Assembly: GCF_964199755.1 (NCBI RefSeq)
Contig: NC_133917.1
Span: 5,151,967 to 5,215,966 of the forward strand
Reading direction: 5' to 3'
DNA: 64,000 bases
Source: Larus michahellis
Taxonomy: Eukaryota > Chordata > Aves > Charadriiformes > Laridae
Position numbers and translations under genes: made by a program. The notes under the pieces are model-generated. The model had not been told where the DNA came from and ran no database searches. It saw only the letters and a program-made list of their open reading frames with translations. Numbering within the stretch: position 1 is the first letter of the stretch; every line of letters starts with the position of its first letter. Shown piece after piece: positions 32,801 to 43,426 of this stretch.

Positions 32801-35800
32801 CTCCCGGGTGATCTCCGCACAAAGCCAGCCCGGCCGCCCGCCAGGGACGGGATGCGGACGGGGCCAGGCAGGGTGTCTGGTATCTCCCGGTGGGAGCACC
32901 CAGCTTATTGTGGGGCACCGACGGAGAAGTACAGGGGGAAAAAACATTCAGGGTTTCTCTGCAGGCAAAATAGGGGGTAAAATAGGGGGTTTGGTACAGT
33001 CCAATCCGCAGGTGACATCTTCTTGCTGCTGTGCCAGTGCTGGTGCCCACCCTGTGCCCAGGTAGGTGGGTATCCAGGAGTGAGAAGATGCAAGACAGCG
33101 ATTAAATCCTTAATAAAAGACTTTGCACGAGCAGAGAGATGGCTGGAGGTGACTCAAAGGTGGTTTTGCGAGAGGTTTGTGTTCACCAAACCCCAGTGGG
33201 GGTTTCTCCTCTCTGACCGGGGCTGGGCATCCTCTCCTGGGTACAAACCACCCGAGATCCCTCAAGCCAAGCTCCACTGGGAAGGGACAACATCACCCAC
33301 CCGGAGGCACCAAAACAAACAGGAAAAAAACCAATTTGTTGGAAAAAGGAGCAAAAATAACTGGAGTGAGGGGCAGTTTCTTGGCACAGGGCACCCAGCT
33401 CTTTGCCACCCCTGGCAGTCCCTCCAGAAGCACGCTCAGCCCGTTTGTTTTGCAGCCTTTGGGTCTGGACACAGCGTTCCCAGGGCTCATCCAGCCTTTG
33501 TTCCCATCACACCAGTTTCGAAGGGGATATAAATCGATGGCTTACTTGATGGGGAAGGTTTCATCCTTTCTCTGCTGCCTCTCCTGGGGCGGGACGATCT
33601 CCCAGCCAAAAGTCAGGCTCCAGTCGAAGTTGCCCCGGCTGTGCTGTTTGCCGTTCTGGATGGGCTTGGAGAACTCGAAGGTGTTGAGATCGATGGTGGC
33701 AATGTCAGGGCTTACGACGGCCGTGGGCTCTTCGGCAATGCGGGATAAGAGGGGCTCCAGCCAGCCGTGGAAACACTCGCCTGGGACATCGGGGAGGGTT
33801 TGGCCGTTGAACGGGGACGACTTCACCCCCCTCACCAGCTCCCTGGGGACCCTGGGAGGTGGTGGGTACTCACAGTGGGCATCCAGGAAGGTGAGGACCT
33901 CCCCGCTGGCCACGCTGGCCCCCAGCAGCCGTGCTGTGATCAGCCCTTTCCGCTCCTTCTGCCGCACGACGCGCACGATCTGGAGCTGCTCCACGTAACG
34001 ATCCAGCTCATCCTTCAGGTAGTCTGGGGAGGGGGGGAAAGAGGAACTGGCTCCGTCAGAGGGGGGAGATGACGGTCCCTGCGCCCCACCAGCCCACCCT
34101 GCTGCCCCCATCCCACCCCATTCCATCACCTGCTGCTCACACCCCGCACCCGGGTTCAGATCCGGGGACACGCAGAGTCTCCTTTCCCCAAAATCCAAAA
34201 ATAGTTTTGGCTGAAGAAAGTGGGTTTTGCAAAGGAGCCGGTCTAATCCCCCACCAAAGAGGGATTAGAGCAACAATGGGGCGAGAAAGTCTCATGCCCT
34301 GTGGCTAAAGCATCACCAGGACCGGGCTGCCACCGCGGGAAGAGAGAGCAGACAAGGTGTCACCCTGGGAAATGGGGATTTCTCTCCTTCCTCGGCAGAT
34401 GCAGCCAAGCCAAAAGCTGGGAATGGCCCAGCGAGAGCTGGGATGTCCAGAGACCCGTCCTGAGGAGGGACCCTACGTCTCACCAGCATCTCACCTGTGT
34501 CCCCACCACAGCGGGAGCCAAGCTCACGGGTGATAACGCCCTGCACCGCCCCGCGGTCTCTGCTCCTTGGGAGCCCGTGCAGACACCGTGGGCGGAAAGG
34601 GAGTGTTTATCTCTGGGGCGAGGACAAAGTCCGCTCCCCTCCAGCGCCCCGATGCTGAACCACATCGTTAACTTGCTCTGGGTGTAGCTAATGAGGATTG
34701 CAGCCTGGCAGGCACACCGGCCGGCAGATGAGGCATTTGCAGGATGCTGGAGGAGTGCCCGGTTTTTCTCCAGGGCTGGGTTAACGGCAGCGCTGGAGAA
34801 GGGAAAATCCCCAAGGGCGCTCTGGGGTGTATGCGAAGCAACGTGGAAGAGTTGTTGGATGCATCCCGGGAGAGCTGGCATGAGCCGCTTCTCCTCCGAG
34901 TGGTTCGGAACCGCTGCTCCCAGGAATGGAAAGACGCTTGGCGTCTCCCCGCATCCCTCCGGCTCCCGCATCCCTGCCACAGGTCCTGCATTCCACCACA
35001 GCTCCCACATCCCTGCCACGGCTCCCACCCACCGTCGGTGCTGGCGTCGTCCACCAAGATGATCTCCTTGAGCAGGAGGGCCGGGGAGGCGTGCAGGACG
35101 CTGTACACCGTCCGCAGCAGCGTGGACCAAGCTTCGTTATGAAAGACGATGACGACGCTGGTGGTGGGCAGGGGGGGGCACCGCTTGAATTTCTGGTCGA
35201 TGCACCTCCAAGAGAGAAAAGCAGCGGTCTAAGCAAGACAGGGACGGGGGCCACGGCAGAAACACCCCTCGTGCCCCTCAAACCCCACGGCAGCAGGGCG
35301 GCTCCTGGCCCCGGCGGCTCTCAGCTCGTCACCGCTTTGATTTCAATGGATTTCTACCTCTCCCCCCGTCGCCAGTCGAGTGAATCCCATTCCTGCCGCC
35401 CGCCTGGCCCCCATGTCCCCCCCATTGTCACCGCTACACCTGCTAAGCACGGATAATCGCCTGCCGGCGGGGGGGCAGGGGGGCCGCTTTGCATGCCAGG
35501 GCTGAGTTTCTACCTCCTATTCAAGCCTTTTTTTTCCCCAGCCCAAAATCCCCAGCCCACCCCCCCCCGAGCAGACAGGGGTCGGGGGGGGGCATGCTTT
35601 AATCTGGCAGCCCATGGCTGGCGGGCAGGCGAGGAAATCTCTCCAGTTTATGCTGCTTTTCTCGCTCCCCCCCCGGCCCCGACCCCAGCGGGATCTGAGG
35701 CTGTTCCACTCGGCTAAGAAAAGAAAAAGTCCGATTACTGGAGCCGGCTGAAATAAAAGAGGGAGAGGAGGGAAAGGGGGGGGGAAGATGCCGGAGCCAC

Positions 35801-36542
35801 CCAGCTGTGAGCAGGTACACAGAGACACAAAGAGCCGCCGCTGGCTTTTGCCCATTGCTGTTAAAAACCAACCCCAAGAGGACAAAAATTATGGAAAAAA
35901 TAATAATAAATATAGGTATTTTTTCAGCCCTCGCTCTGTTTGATCCTCTGCCACGCTCGGTGACATCCCGCTCCTGATCTGCTTTTATGTCCCCTTAAAC
36001 TTGCCCCCTCCCGGGAGCCAATGGACCCCCACGGCTCCGGGGGAGGGCTCTTACTCCGGCGGGCGGCTGTCGGGTCCCAGCGCTCGCTGGAGGGAGATGC
36101 GGTCGCTGGCGAAGGCGTTGAAGCAATGCTTCTCGTAACCTCGCTCCTTCTCCTTCGTCTCCTCTGGCGTCCAGTGATCCTTTTTGAAGGCTTTGCCATC
36201 GGCTCCGGGGCTGGCGGGGTCTTGGGGGGGTCTCTCCATCAGCGGCCGAAGCTCTGCAGCCGTGTAGACGCCGGGGGGGCAGGAGCGGGCGCTGGGCAGA
36301 GGTTCCTCCTGCCGAACCGGAGCCCCGATCTGCAGCTTCGGCATCGAGTCTCGGATGTTGTTGACGGCCCCCAGCATCAGGTCCAGGACTTGGTCCTTCC
36401 CCTGGACGATGTTTTTCAGCCAGGGCTCCTCGCTCGGGTCCTTGTTCCCCACATCCTTCTGCAGGATGAAGAGGAAGATGACGAAGACGGCGCCTGCCAA
36501 AGCCACCTTCAAGGGGCTGTAACGTCTCCGGAAGAGCCTCAT
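29822..36542 (-). CDS. GALNT6: GALNT6 polypeptide N-acetylgalactosaminyltransferase 6, complete
   Basis: This Golgi type II membrane enzyme transfers GalNAc from UDP-GalNAc to Ser/Thr, the first step of mucin-type O-glycosylation. Minus-strand coding exons in order are 36055-36542, 35033-35205, 33874-34023, 33546-33780, 32146-32263, 31843-32043, 31240-31371, 30372-30473, 30096-30248 and 29822-29935. All phases fit, giving 621 residues (human 622). A short cytoplasmic tail (MRLFRRR) precedes a membrane anchor at 13-27. The GT-A catalytic part has VDDAST (215-220), the metal-binding LDAH (267-270), WGGEN (378-382) and VVGHVF (403-408). A ricin-type lectin domain fills about 500-621: CLDVGENN is intact, while the second and third repeats (LCLQAG, MCLTAR) lack the CLD aspartate, as in human. 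GALNT3 is the closest paralogue; the stem sequence (DSMPKLQI) and the SLC4A8 neighbour favour GALNT6. Confidence 0.97.
31613..31662. repeat. A/T-only low-complexity tract in GALNT6 intron
   Basis: Runs of A interrupted by single T-rich steps lie in an otherwise GC-rich intron. It is a simple repeat with no sign of function. Confidence 0.7.
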
Positions 36543-36647
36543 TTTATTTTTTCGTGTGGTTTCCGGAGGGTCCTCCCTGCGGCGACGGGTGTTTCAGGGC
36601 CGTGGGGTCTCAGGGTGCTTCATGATGCTCTGGCTCCGCTCTGCTAG
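36543..36647 (-). other. GALNT6: GALNT6 5' UTR part of the first coding exon
   Basis: On the minus strand, 'cttctcccccag' forms an acceptor just before 36647. About 105 bases of leader precede the ATG at 36542. A noncoding exon must lie further right, most likely in the CpG island at 39.5 kb. Confidence 0.6.
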
Positions 36648-38900
36648 CTGGGGGAGAAGGAGAAACACCCGCAGGTTAATTCACAGACTGGATGCACTTT
36701 GGGTGCATCCCCTTGATGTTACTATTAATTATATATTAATACAAAGTTCATTCCCTGCTACGCAGCAGGTGAGACCCCTGCAATCCCCTCCAGCCCGCAA
36801 ACCCACACTGAAAATAAAACATCAGGAAAAAAAAAGTGAGGTTTGAAAGTTGCCGTGAGATGTCCTGGATCTGGCCATCACGAGCGTGGGACGTCCCCAG
36901 CAGTTCCTCCTGCGACCGAGCCGGCTGCGGCATCCCCCCCCCCCCCGCCACTTCCCCACGCACGCCGGGACCACCAGAACGAAGCTAAAATTTGCCGAAA
37001 TATTTGTGGCTGCATGGAAAAAAGCCTTTCCCTGGGTATTTTCCCTGCCTGCAGCGTCGCTGGGAAGGAAACAAGACCCCATGGGGCTGCGGTTTTGGCT
37101 GAAGATTCGGTGTGCGGTGCCCTGCCTGGCGCGGTGGCCACCGAGAGCTCAGCCCTGGCTACAAAGTCTCCGCTGCGACCCGGCGAAAGCACCGTGACCG
37201 GCTGAGCTTTCCCACCACCAGCAAACCTCCCGTGGCTGCTCTTTGTGAGCCGCTGCCGCCGGAGCATGGAGAAGCTCCGCGGGAGCCATTCACTGGCATC
37301 TCCTCCTCCTCCTCCTCCGCTTCGGGGTCCCCCCCTCCTCCTTTATTTCTTTTTTTGTTTTTTTCTTTTTTCCCTTTTCTTTTTATCGCCTTGGAAATGG
37401 TGCGGCCCCAGAGCGGAGCAGGGCACCTGCCAGCAACTTCAAGGGCGAGGGAGCTTCGGCTGGTGAAGGAGGAAGGACGAGGCGGTCCCCAGGGTCACCG
37501 CCTTCAGCGCTGTGGGGATCAAAGCCGTGGCCGGACCACGCTTCACTGCCAAGGGCGACCGTTCCCGAGTCACGGCAGGACCGAGCGGCACCAGCTCCAC
37601 GGGGAAGGGCAGGGGGAAAAAAAGCAGAATTAAGGAAAAAAAAAAAAATCCACCTCAATTTCTGCTTGTATCTGAGCAAAGATGCTCCCACTTGCGCTGC
37701 TGAGACCTGCTGCTTTCATTGCACGGTGCAAGCCGCTGTCGTGCAAGGAGTCAAGCGGTGAAGAGCAGTCCCTTTTTGGGGAGGAAAACCCTGTTTCCAC
37801 TATCTCTACATCTCCCTGAGAGTCTTCTTCCTGCCACATCGCTGTGACTAACGCAACCACGTAACGAAGCACGCTCGTTAGCTGTGCGATGCTATAAACC
37901 CCAGGGCGGCACTTGGGCAAGGGTTCGTGCACAACAGCGCATGCCAGCTCCCGAGGGGGCTCCAACCCCAACCTCCCCCCCCAGGCCCTTCCCAAAAAAC
38001 CCCCCAAAACCAAAATACCGCCCCCCCCCGCCCCCAAATACTCTAATAAGTGCAGGGGTGGATTTTGCAACGAGCTCCTTGTACTCTCTGCCCCCAGTCC
38101 AGGGGCCGATGCTCCTCCAGCCCATCCAGCCCATCCCAAAAATCCCATGTGGGGATGGCGCTCACCCTCCTCCCGGGAAAACCAGCCCCAAAATTACCCG
38201 GGGGAGCCCGTAGGGTTCAAAAAAGGGGAAAAAGGGGGTTTTGGTGGGAATTTGGTGGCGTCTGGAGCATTCTCTGCGGCGCGGGAGGAAGGAATTGCGG
38301 GAAGAGGGGGAAATCGAGAAAGAGTTCCCCAGCAGACGGGGCAAAAAAAAGGGGGAAAATCAGTCAAATCAAATAAAATCAAATCAATGCTGACATGACG
38401 CTGGGAGCAAACAGAGTGGCTGCCATCAACGTGGCCACGCGCTCCACGTGGCAGCGAGCCCGTGGCCACCACCGCGACGTCAGAAGCCGTCGGGATTGCA
38501 GAAAGCCAAGGGCGGGAAGCAGGGGGCAATCCTGGACACCCCCCCAACCCCACCACCGGCAGTGAGCGGGGCAAAGCTGGGTCCGGTACCGGTGGTGCCA
38601 GGAAACAGTTGGTGCTGCTGGTGGGATTCAGCTCCTCGCGCCGGAGGATCGCGGCATGGCGCTGGTTTTAGGAACCGGTGATGCTGGGGGGTGCGAGGGG
38701 AAGGTGGGGGGGTCCCGTGGGGTTCCCACCATCGAGGTGCTGGACTCTCCCCGGTTGGGATGAGTCTTCAGGGTCCCGGACCTGCTCCCGGTGATGGGGG
38801 GCCGGGACCCCCGGAGACGGGCTGGGGGGCAGCTCTGCCCCGCCGGGGGTGGGAGCTGGGATGCCCCGTGGGGGTGGGAGGGGGCCGGATCCTGCTCTCC
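36648..38900 (-). other. GALNT6 first intron (inferred)
   Basis: No coding signal is visible. A polypyrimidine run of CTC and T tracts lies at about 37300-37390. The rest is mixed G/C-rich sequence with several A or G homopolymers. Confidence 0.45.
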
Positions 38901-38939
38901 GCGGTGCATGGAGCCATGCAGCCCCGTGGGGGGGTCCAG

Positions 38940-39350
38940 CTCGGGCCCCCCTTCCCCGGGGGGCTCCATCCCGGGACCCCAGACCCTTCCAGAGGGCTCC
39001 ACACCGGACACTCTGGCCCCTTCCCTGGGGGAGCTCCGCACCGGGACCCCCCAGCTCCCCTTTCCCACGGGAGGGGGGTTGTTCCACACCGGGACCGCCC
39101 GGACCCGCTTGCCCGGGGCGGGAACTCCGCACTGGGACCCCCCGGACCCTTTGCCCCGGGGGGGATGCTCCGCACCGGGACCCCCCAGCTCCGCCTTCCC
39201 ACGGGGCGGGGGCTCCGCACCGGGAACCCCAGGACCAGACCCCCTTCCCCCGGGGTAGGGGAGGAAGCTCCGCACCGGCACCCCCCGCCTCTTTCCCGGA
39301 GGGGGCTCCGCACCGGCACCTGCACCCTCAAACCGGGCTCCGCACCGGGG
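38940..39350. repeat. Degenerate GC-rich minisatellite near the GALNT6 promoter
   Basis: A core resembling 'gctccgcaccgggacccccc' recurs about every 50 bases with variable spacing, interleaved with 'ttcccacggg'-type segments. The copies are imperfect. Long proline- and glycine-rich open frames on both strands are by-products of this structure. Confidence 0.7.
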
Positions 39351-39800
39351 TCGCCCGGCTTCCCCTACCCTTGAGGCGGAGGCTCCGGACCAGCCCCTTT
39401 CCCCAGTGCGCACGGGCACGCCCGGTGCACGGGGACGGGACCGGGACCGGGACCGGGACCGGGACCGGGACCGGGACCGGGACCGGGACCCCCTTCACTC
39501 CCCCTACCCCGTCCCCGTCCCCGCTCACCCGGTTCAGCGGCGGCGGCGGCGCGCGCGGGCCGCAGGTGCGGTCTCGGCGGGGCGGGGCGGGGCGGAGCGG
39601 GCGCGCGCGGGCGGGGCGGGGCCACCGCTGCCACCTGCCGCCGCCCCGGGGTACAGGTGCACGAGGTGGGGGGGGGCGGTGTCGCGGCGCGGTCCTAGCG
39701 CCGACCCCCGGCCGAGCCACGCCGCGGTCCTAGCGCCGCCCGACGGACCCGCGACGGCCTCACGGCGGGGGGCGACGGCGGCCTGAGAGCGGGGTACCGA
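39330..39800 (-). promoter_or_regulatory. GALNT6: CpG island, GALNT6 promoter with noncoding first exon
   Basis: A dense CpG island has GC boxes (GGGGCGGGG) at about 39580-39620. On the minus strand, CCGG followed by GTGAGC gives a consensus donor, so a noncoding exon would end at 39529. It lies upstream of the GALNT6 start with only intron-like sequence between. The TANK-like gene begins to the right on the other strand, so the island might be shared. Confidence 0.6.
39434..39490. repeat. CCGGGA hexanucleotide array
   Basis: About nine head-to-tail, essentially perfect copies of CCGGGA/GGGACC lie inside the intron that follows the proposed GALNT6 exon 1. Such an array is GC-pure and likely unstable in length. 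Confidence 0.9.
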
Positions 39801-39899
39801 CGGGGACGGGGGTCTGTGGGGGCCGTGGGCACGGGGGGTGCCGTGAGTGGGAGCGGCCCATAGGCCTGACACCTGGGGCGCAGGGGGTGCCGGGGTCAT

Positions 39900-40378
39900 A
39901 GGGGCCTGGCACTGGGGGTGCTGCGAGCCACAGGGGCCTATAGAAGCCACAAGGGCCACAGGGGCCTGGCACTGGGGGTGCCGGGAGCGACAGGGGCCTA
40001 TAGAAGCCACAAGGGCCACAGGGGCTGGCACTTGGGGTGCCGGGAGCCACAGGGGCCTATAGAAGCCACAAGGGCCACAGGGGCCTGGCACTGGGGGTGC
40101 CGGGAGCCACAGGGGCCTATAGAAGCCACAAGGGCCACAGGGGCCTGGCACTTGGGGTGCCGGGAGCCACAGGGGCCTATAGAAGCCACAAGGGCCACAG
40201 GGGCCTGGCACTGGGGGTGCCGGGAGCCACGGGGGCCTATAGAAGCCACAAGGGCCACAGGGGCCTGGCACTGGGGGTGCCGGGAGCCACAGGGGCCTAT
40301 AGAAGCCACAAGGGCCACAGGGGCCTGGCACTGGGGGTGCCGGGAGCCACAGGGGCCTATAGAGGCCATAGGGGCCTG
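39900..40378. repeat. 60-bp minisatellite, eight copies
   Basis: Eight nearly identical head-to-tail units contain 'ggggcctatagaagccacaa' and 'ggcactgggggtgc'. Units are 60 bases except one of 59 near 40021. Differences between copies are mostly single bases (actggg versus cttggg), so the array is young or homogenised. Because 60 is a multiple of three, frames stay open on both strands, but these are not genes. Confidence 0.95.
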
Positions 40379-40379
40379 C

Positions 40380-43300
40380 CCCCAGGTGTGCTGGGGGTCA
40401 GTAAAGGCCTGGCAGTAGGGGTGCTGCTGGGAGGTATAGGTCCTGTACTGCCCATGGCATGGTGCCCTTCCTACCCAGCCTGCCCCTCAGTTCGTGCCAC
40501 GTTTGTTGTTATTATTCTTATATAGTAATTATTCCGCAGGCGCTGCGGAGCCTCCTGAGCTTCCTGGCTCTGGGGCAGGGGTTCACCGTGGATGGGAGTT
40601 TATTTACCATCGTTTATACCAAGATGCAATCATAATTTTTGTGAGCACACCGGTTCCTATAAATAGACTGTCAACATGGGAACTTGCTAATTATTCCCAT
40701 CCCTCTGTGTCATCCCTTATTAGCCACGATCTTCCCATTGACCTGCTGATTGCACCAGCTGCTGCTCTCCACCGGTGCCCTGAGCCCAAGCTTGGGGACA
40801 GGGCCATGACACCCCCGGTGTGTGATGCAGCGGCAGCCCCAAAGGATGAGCCCCCCCCTCCCAGCACCCCGTTTCCTGCCTCCTCAAGGCCCGTCCTTAA
40901 CACTAGATGGTGGTATCTTCATGAAGCTTCTGCCTGAGGATCAGCAGCTGCTAGGCACCGTACAAAAACTCCCTGGAAAAGCCAGGTGAGATATTGGTGG
41001 TGTGAAAGAGCCGCCCAAAGCCGCTTCAGGGACTATGTGACAGCTACAAGCCCTTCGGCAGGGGATTCCTGCGCTTGCAAGGAAGGGCATGAGCAGTCCC
41101 CAAGCCTCCTGTGCACCCCAGGAGAGGCTGTGGTTGAGACACGTAGGAGGGTGATGGGGAAAACCCCAGCGGCTTCTCCGGGATCGCGGAGGGATGAGCC
41201 CTGGGCAGGTTTTAATCACCCAGCTGAGGATTTAGCCTTGTCTCCTGTGCTGTACAGAGGATTTGGGGGATTTGACCTGCGGCAGAGTGAGTATTAATTT
41301 GGATTATTGGGATATTAGCTTGAATATTAGCTCCCTTACAGGGGATAAGTGAGGCAGGACTCCAGGGCACTGCAGACGCACAAATACCCAGCAGCCTCCA
41401 CGTTACAGCACTAACGAGTCACTAGAGAAAGGTGGGGGGAAACTGAGTCACTGAAAAGGCACCTGCCTCACCGGGTGCGATGCAGAGAAGAGCCAACACT
41501 CACCCGCCATGAGGCCACCCTTGGCCTTCATAATCATCTCCTGTGCTTTTCAGTGCTAAATTTAAACCCTGGGTTTGCGCAGCGGCTGCCTGTAATTCAC
41601 TGCCGCTTTGTTTCCTGCCTCGCCGTCATGCAGAAGTTTCGCTCTTAGCACACAAACTGCAGGGGAAATTCCCTACCCCCAAGTTTGCTGCTGCTGAACT
41701 TTTTCTCAGCTGCAACTCGCTGAGCCCGATGTCGCACCGTGGCTGCCCAGCCGGGGGAAGGAGGGCCCCCCGCCAGAGTAAGTGGCTTCTGTGGAAGATG
41801 GAGCTTTTTTGGCTTCACAGGGTCCACGCCGGGCCCTGTCGCGGGGGATGGGGTGGGGATGGGCTTTTCACCGCGTCAAGCCAGCCCTGTTCCCTGGCAC
41901 TGAGGGAGAACGCGGCTGAAAGCAGGTCCTGCCCCTCTGAGTTGCTCGGTGAACCCTGAGCATCCGATTTCCCCAGGATTTTTGTGTTCTGGGATTGCTT
42001 CCTTTAATTGCAATTTGTGAAAGGCTTTTCAAGTTATGCAGGAGATTAAAAATCGCCTGGTGCACCGTCCACCTAGTGTCACAAAAGTAATTTGGGGGAA
42101 ATGAAGAAGCCGTTAACTACTGAAAAAACCAGCGGGGATCGTACAAAATCGATACAGGCTTGCTTGGGTATGACAGCTCCAAATCACACTCTTCTTAATA
42201 ATTAATTGGCATAGCTATATATAACTCTCAGACAAAATATATCCTCTTAACCTTTAATTTGATATGTTAGCTCTGGAGTTAGCTGCTTTGGAGGGTGCAA
42301 AATGTTTATCCTTGGCTTTTAAGAAAAATTTTAAGAATTTTTCAACCAAACAGCTGAAAACATGATGCAGTCACAGTGGTGTGAGAAGCACAGAAATACC
42401 TGCACTGGAAGTGAACCTTACCATTTTGTCTGCAGTTTTCCTTGCGCCGGGTGCGTTTCCTTCGGGCCGGTCGGGATTTCTGCCTTTTCGCCCCTACTGG
42501 GGAATCCACATCGCCCCGGGCGTCAGAGGAGGCCCCATCAAACCCATCAGCCAAGCCCCTAATTACAGAGCCGGAGCTTAAATTTGCAGCGCTGAGCGGT
42601 AGCGAACCTGGAAAATATGACAGGAAGCAAAGCTGATTTGCATATTTATGCTAATCGGGATCGCACGAATCTTTCAAATTAAAATGTACTTTGCAGATGG
42701 CTTGCAGATTTGTATCGAGCTTTGGTTTTATTTATTATCTTTCAGACTGGTAATAATTGGTGCAATATGGTAAAACTGGAAAGTCTAATCCACAATACAG
42801 CTGTTAAAGCAAGGAGAAATGTGCTGAACACAATGCAGAGAGCTTTTTCTTTGTAGTAACAATATTTGGTTAACGCATACTGTGTGGGCATGAGCTACAT
42901 TTTAATTTGCAGGGTGTTTTGGAGAGCAGAAGGGGCAGCTCGGGGCTGAGCATCTTGAGAAAAGGGAATTGTGCCCCCATGCTTGGGCGTGGTTGCTTGT
43001 TAGGATTTGTTGTTGGGAGTTTGCTCTCATGCCACTGCACAAAAAATTAGACCCCTTGGTGCTAAGTGAATGGGAAATGCAACTTTTTCCAGGTAGATTT
43101 TTCAATAAATGGGACTTTTTGGTCGGTTGGAGCTGAGCTCGTGGCAGCTGCGGGCTGAGGGGTGGAAAAGCCCAACTTGACTGTTCAGTTAACCCCTGAC
43201 TTGGACAGAATCACTTCCCTTTTCAGTTTTTTTCTGTGTAAATTGTAAGAGAAGTGGGAGTGCTTCTTTCTTTGCAGTCCCATGGTCATGAGCACGTGGG

Positions 43301-43420
43301 ATCTCAAGGGATCCTGCAGCACCACTGAGCCCAGTCCTCCCCATCCCACCAGCTCGGGGTAACCTCGCCGCCTTTGGGTAACACACAGCTGGTCATTTCC
43401 TCTTGCTTTTCTCCTGATCA
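40380..43420 (+). other. Region upstream of the TANK-like exons
   Basis: This stretch separates the GALNT6 promoter from the first supported TANK-like exon. It should contain that gene's promoter and N-terminal exons. I found only weak exon candidates (see 41729-41777). The sequence from 42000 to 42900 is AT-rich and looks like ordinary intron. Confidence 0.4.
41729..41777 (+). CDS. Candidate N-terminal exon of the TANK-like gene
   Basis: An ATG at 41729 opens a 16-codon frame that ends in phase 1 before a perfect donor (GTAAGT at 41778). The next supported exon (from 43422) needs exactly this phase, and the join reads SHRGCPAGGRRAPRQ-S-TMEMEE. The start context is weak and no similarity to the TANK N-terminus is visible. 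It may therefore be chance, and the true N-terminal coiled-coil exons may lie elsewhere or be lost. Confidence 0.3.
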
Positions 43421-43426
43421 GGCACG

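Noticed and set aside
29822-36542. Assignment as GALNT3
   Set aside because: GALNT3 is the closest paralogue, but the N-terminal stem, the lectin domain and the adjacent SLC4A8 all agree better with GALNT6.
39534-40525. Repeat-containing proteins on both strands over the 60-bp array
   Set aside because: The frames are open only because the unit length is a multiple of three. No start context, splice sites or family similarity supports them.
40921-40985. Possible first exon of the TANK-like gene (MKLLPEDQQLLGTVQ)
   Set aside because: It has a good donor but ends in phase 2, which does not fit either the 41729 exon or the 43422 exon without another unseen exon. It has no similarity to TANK.
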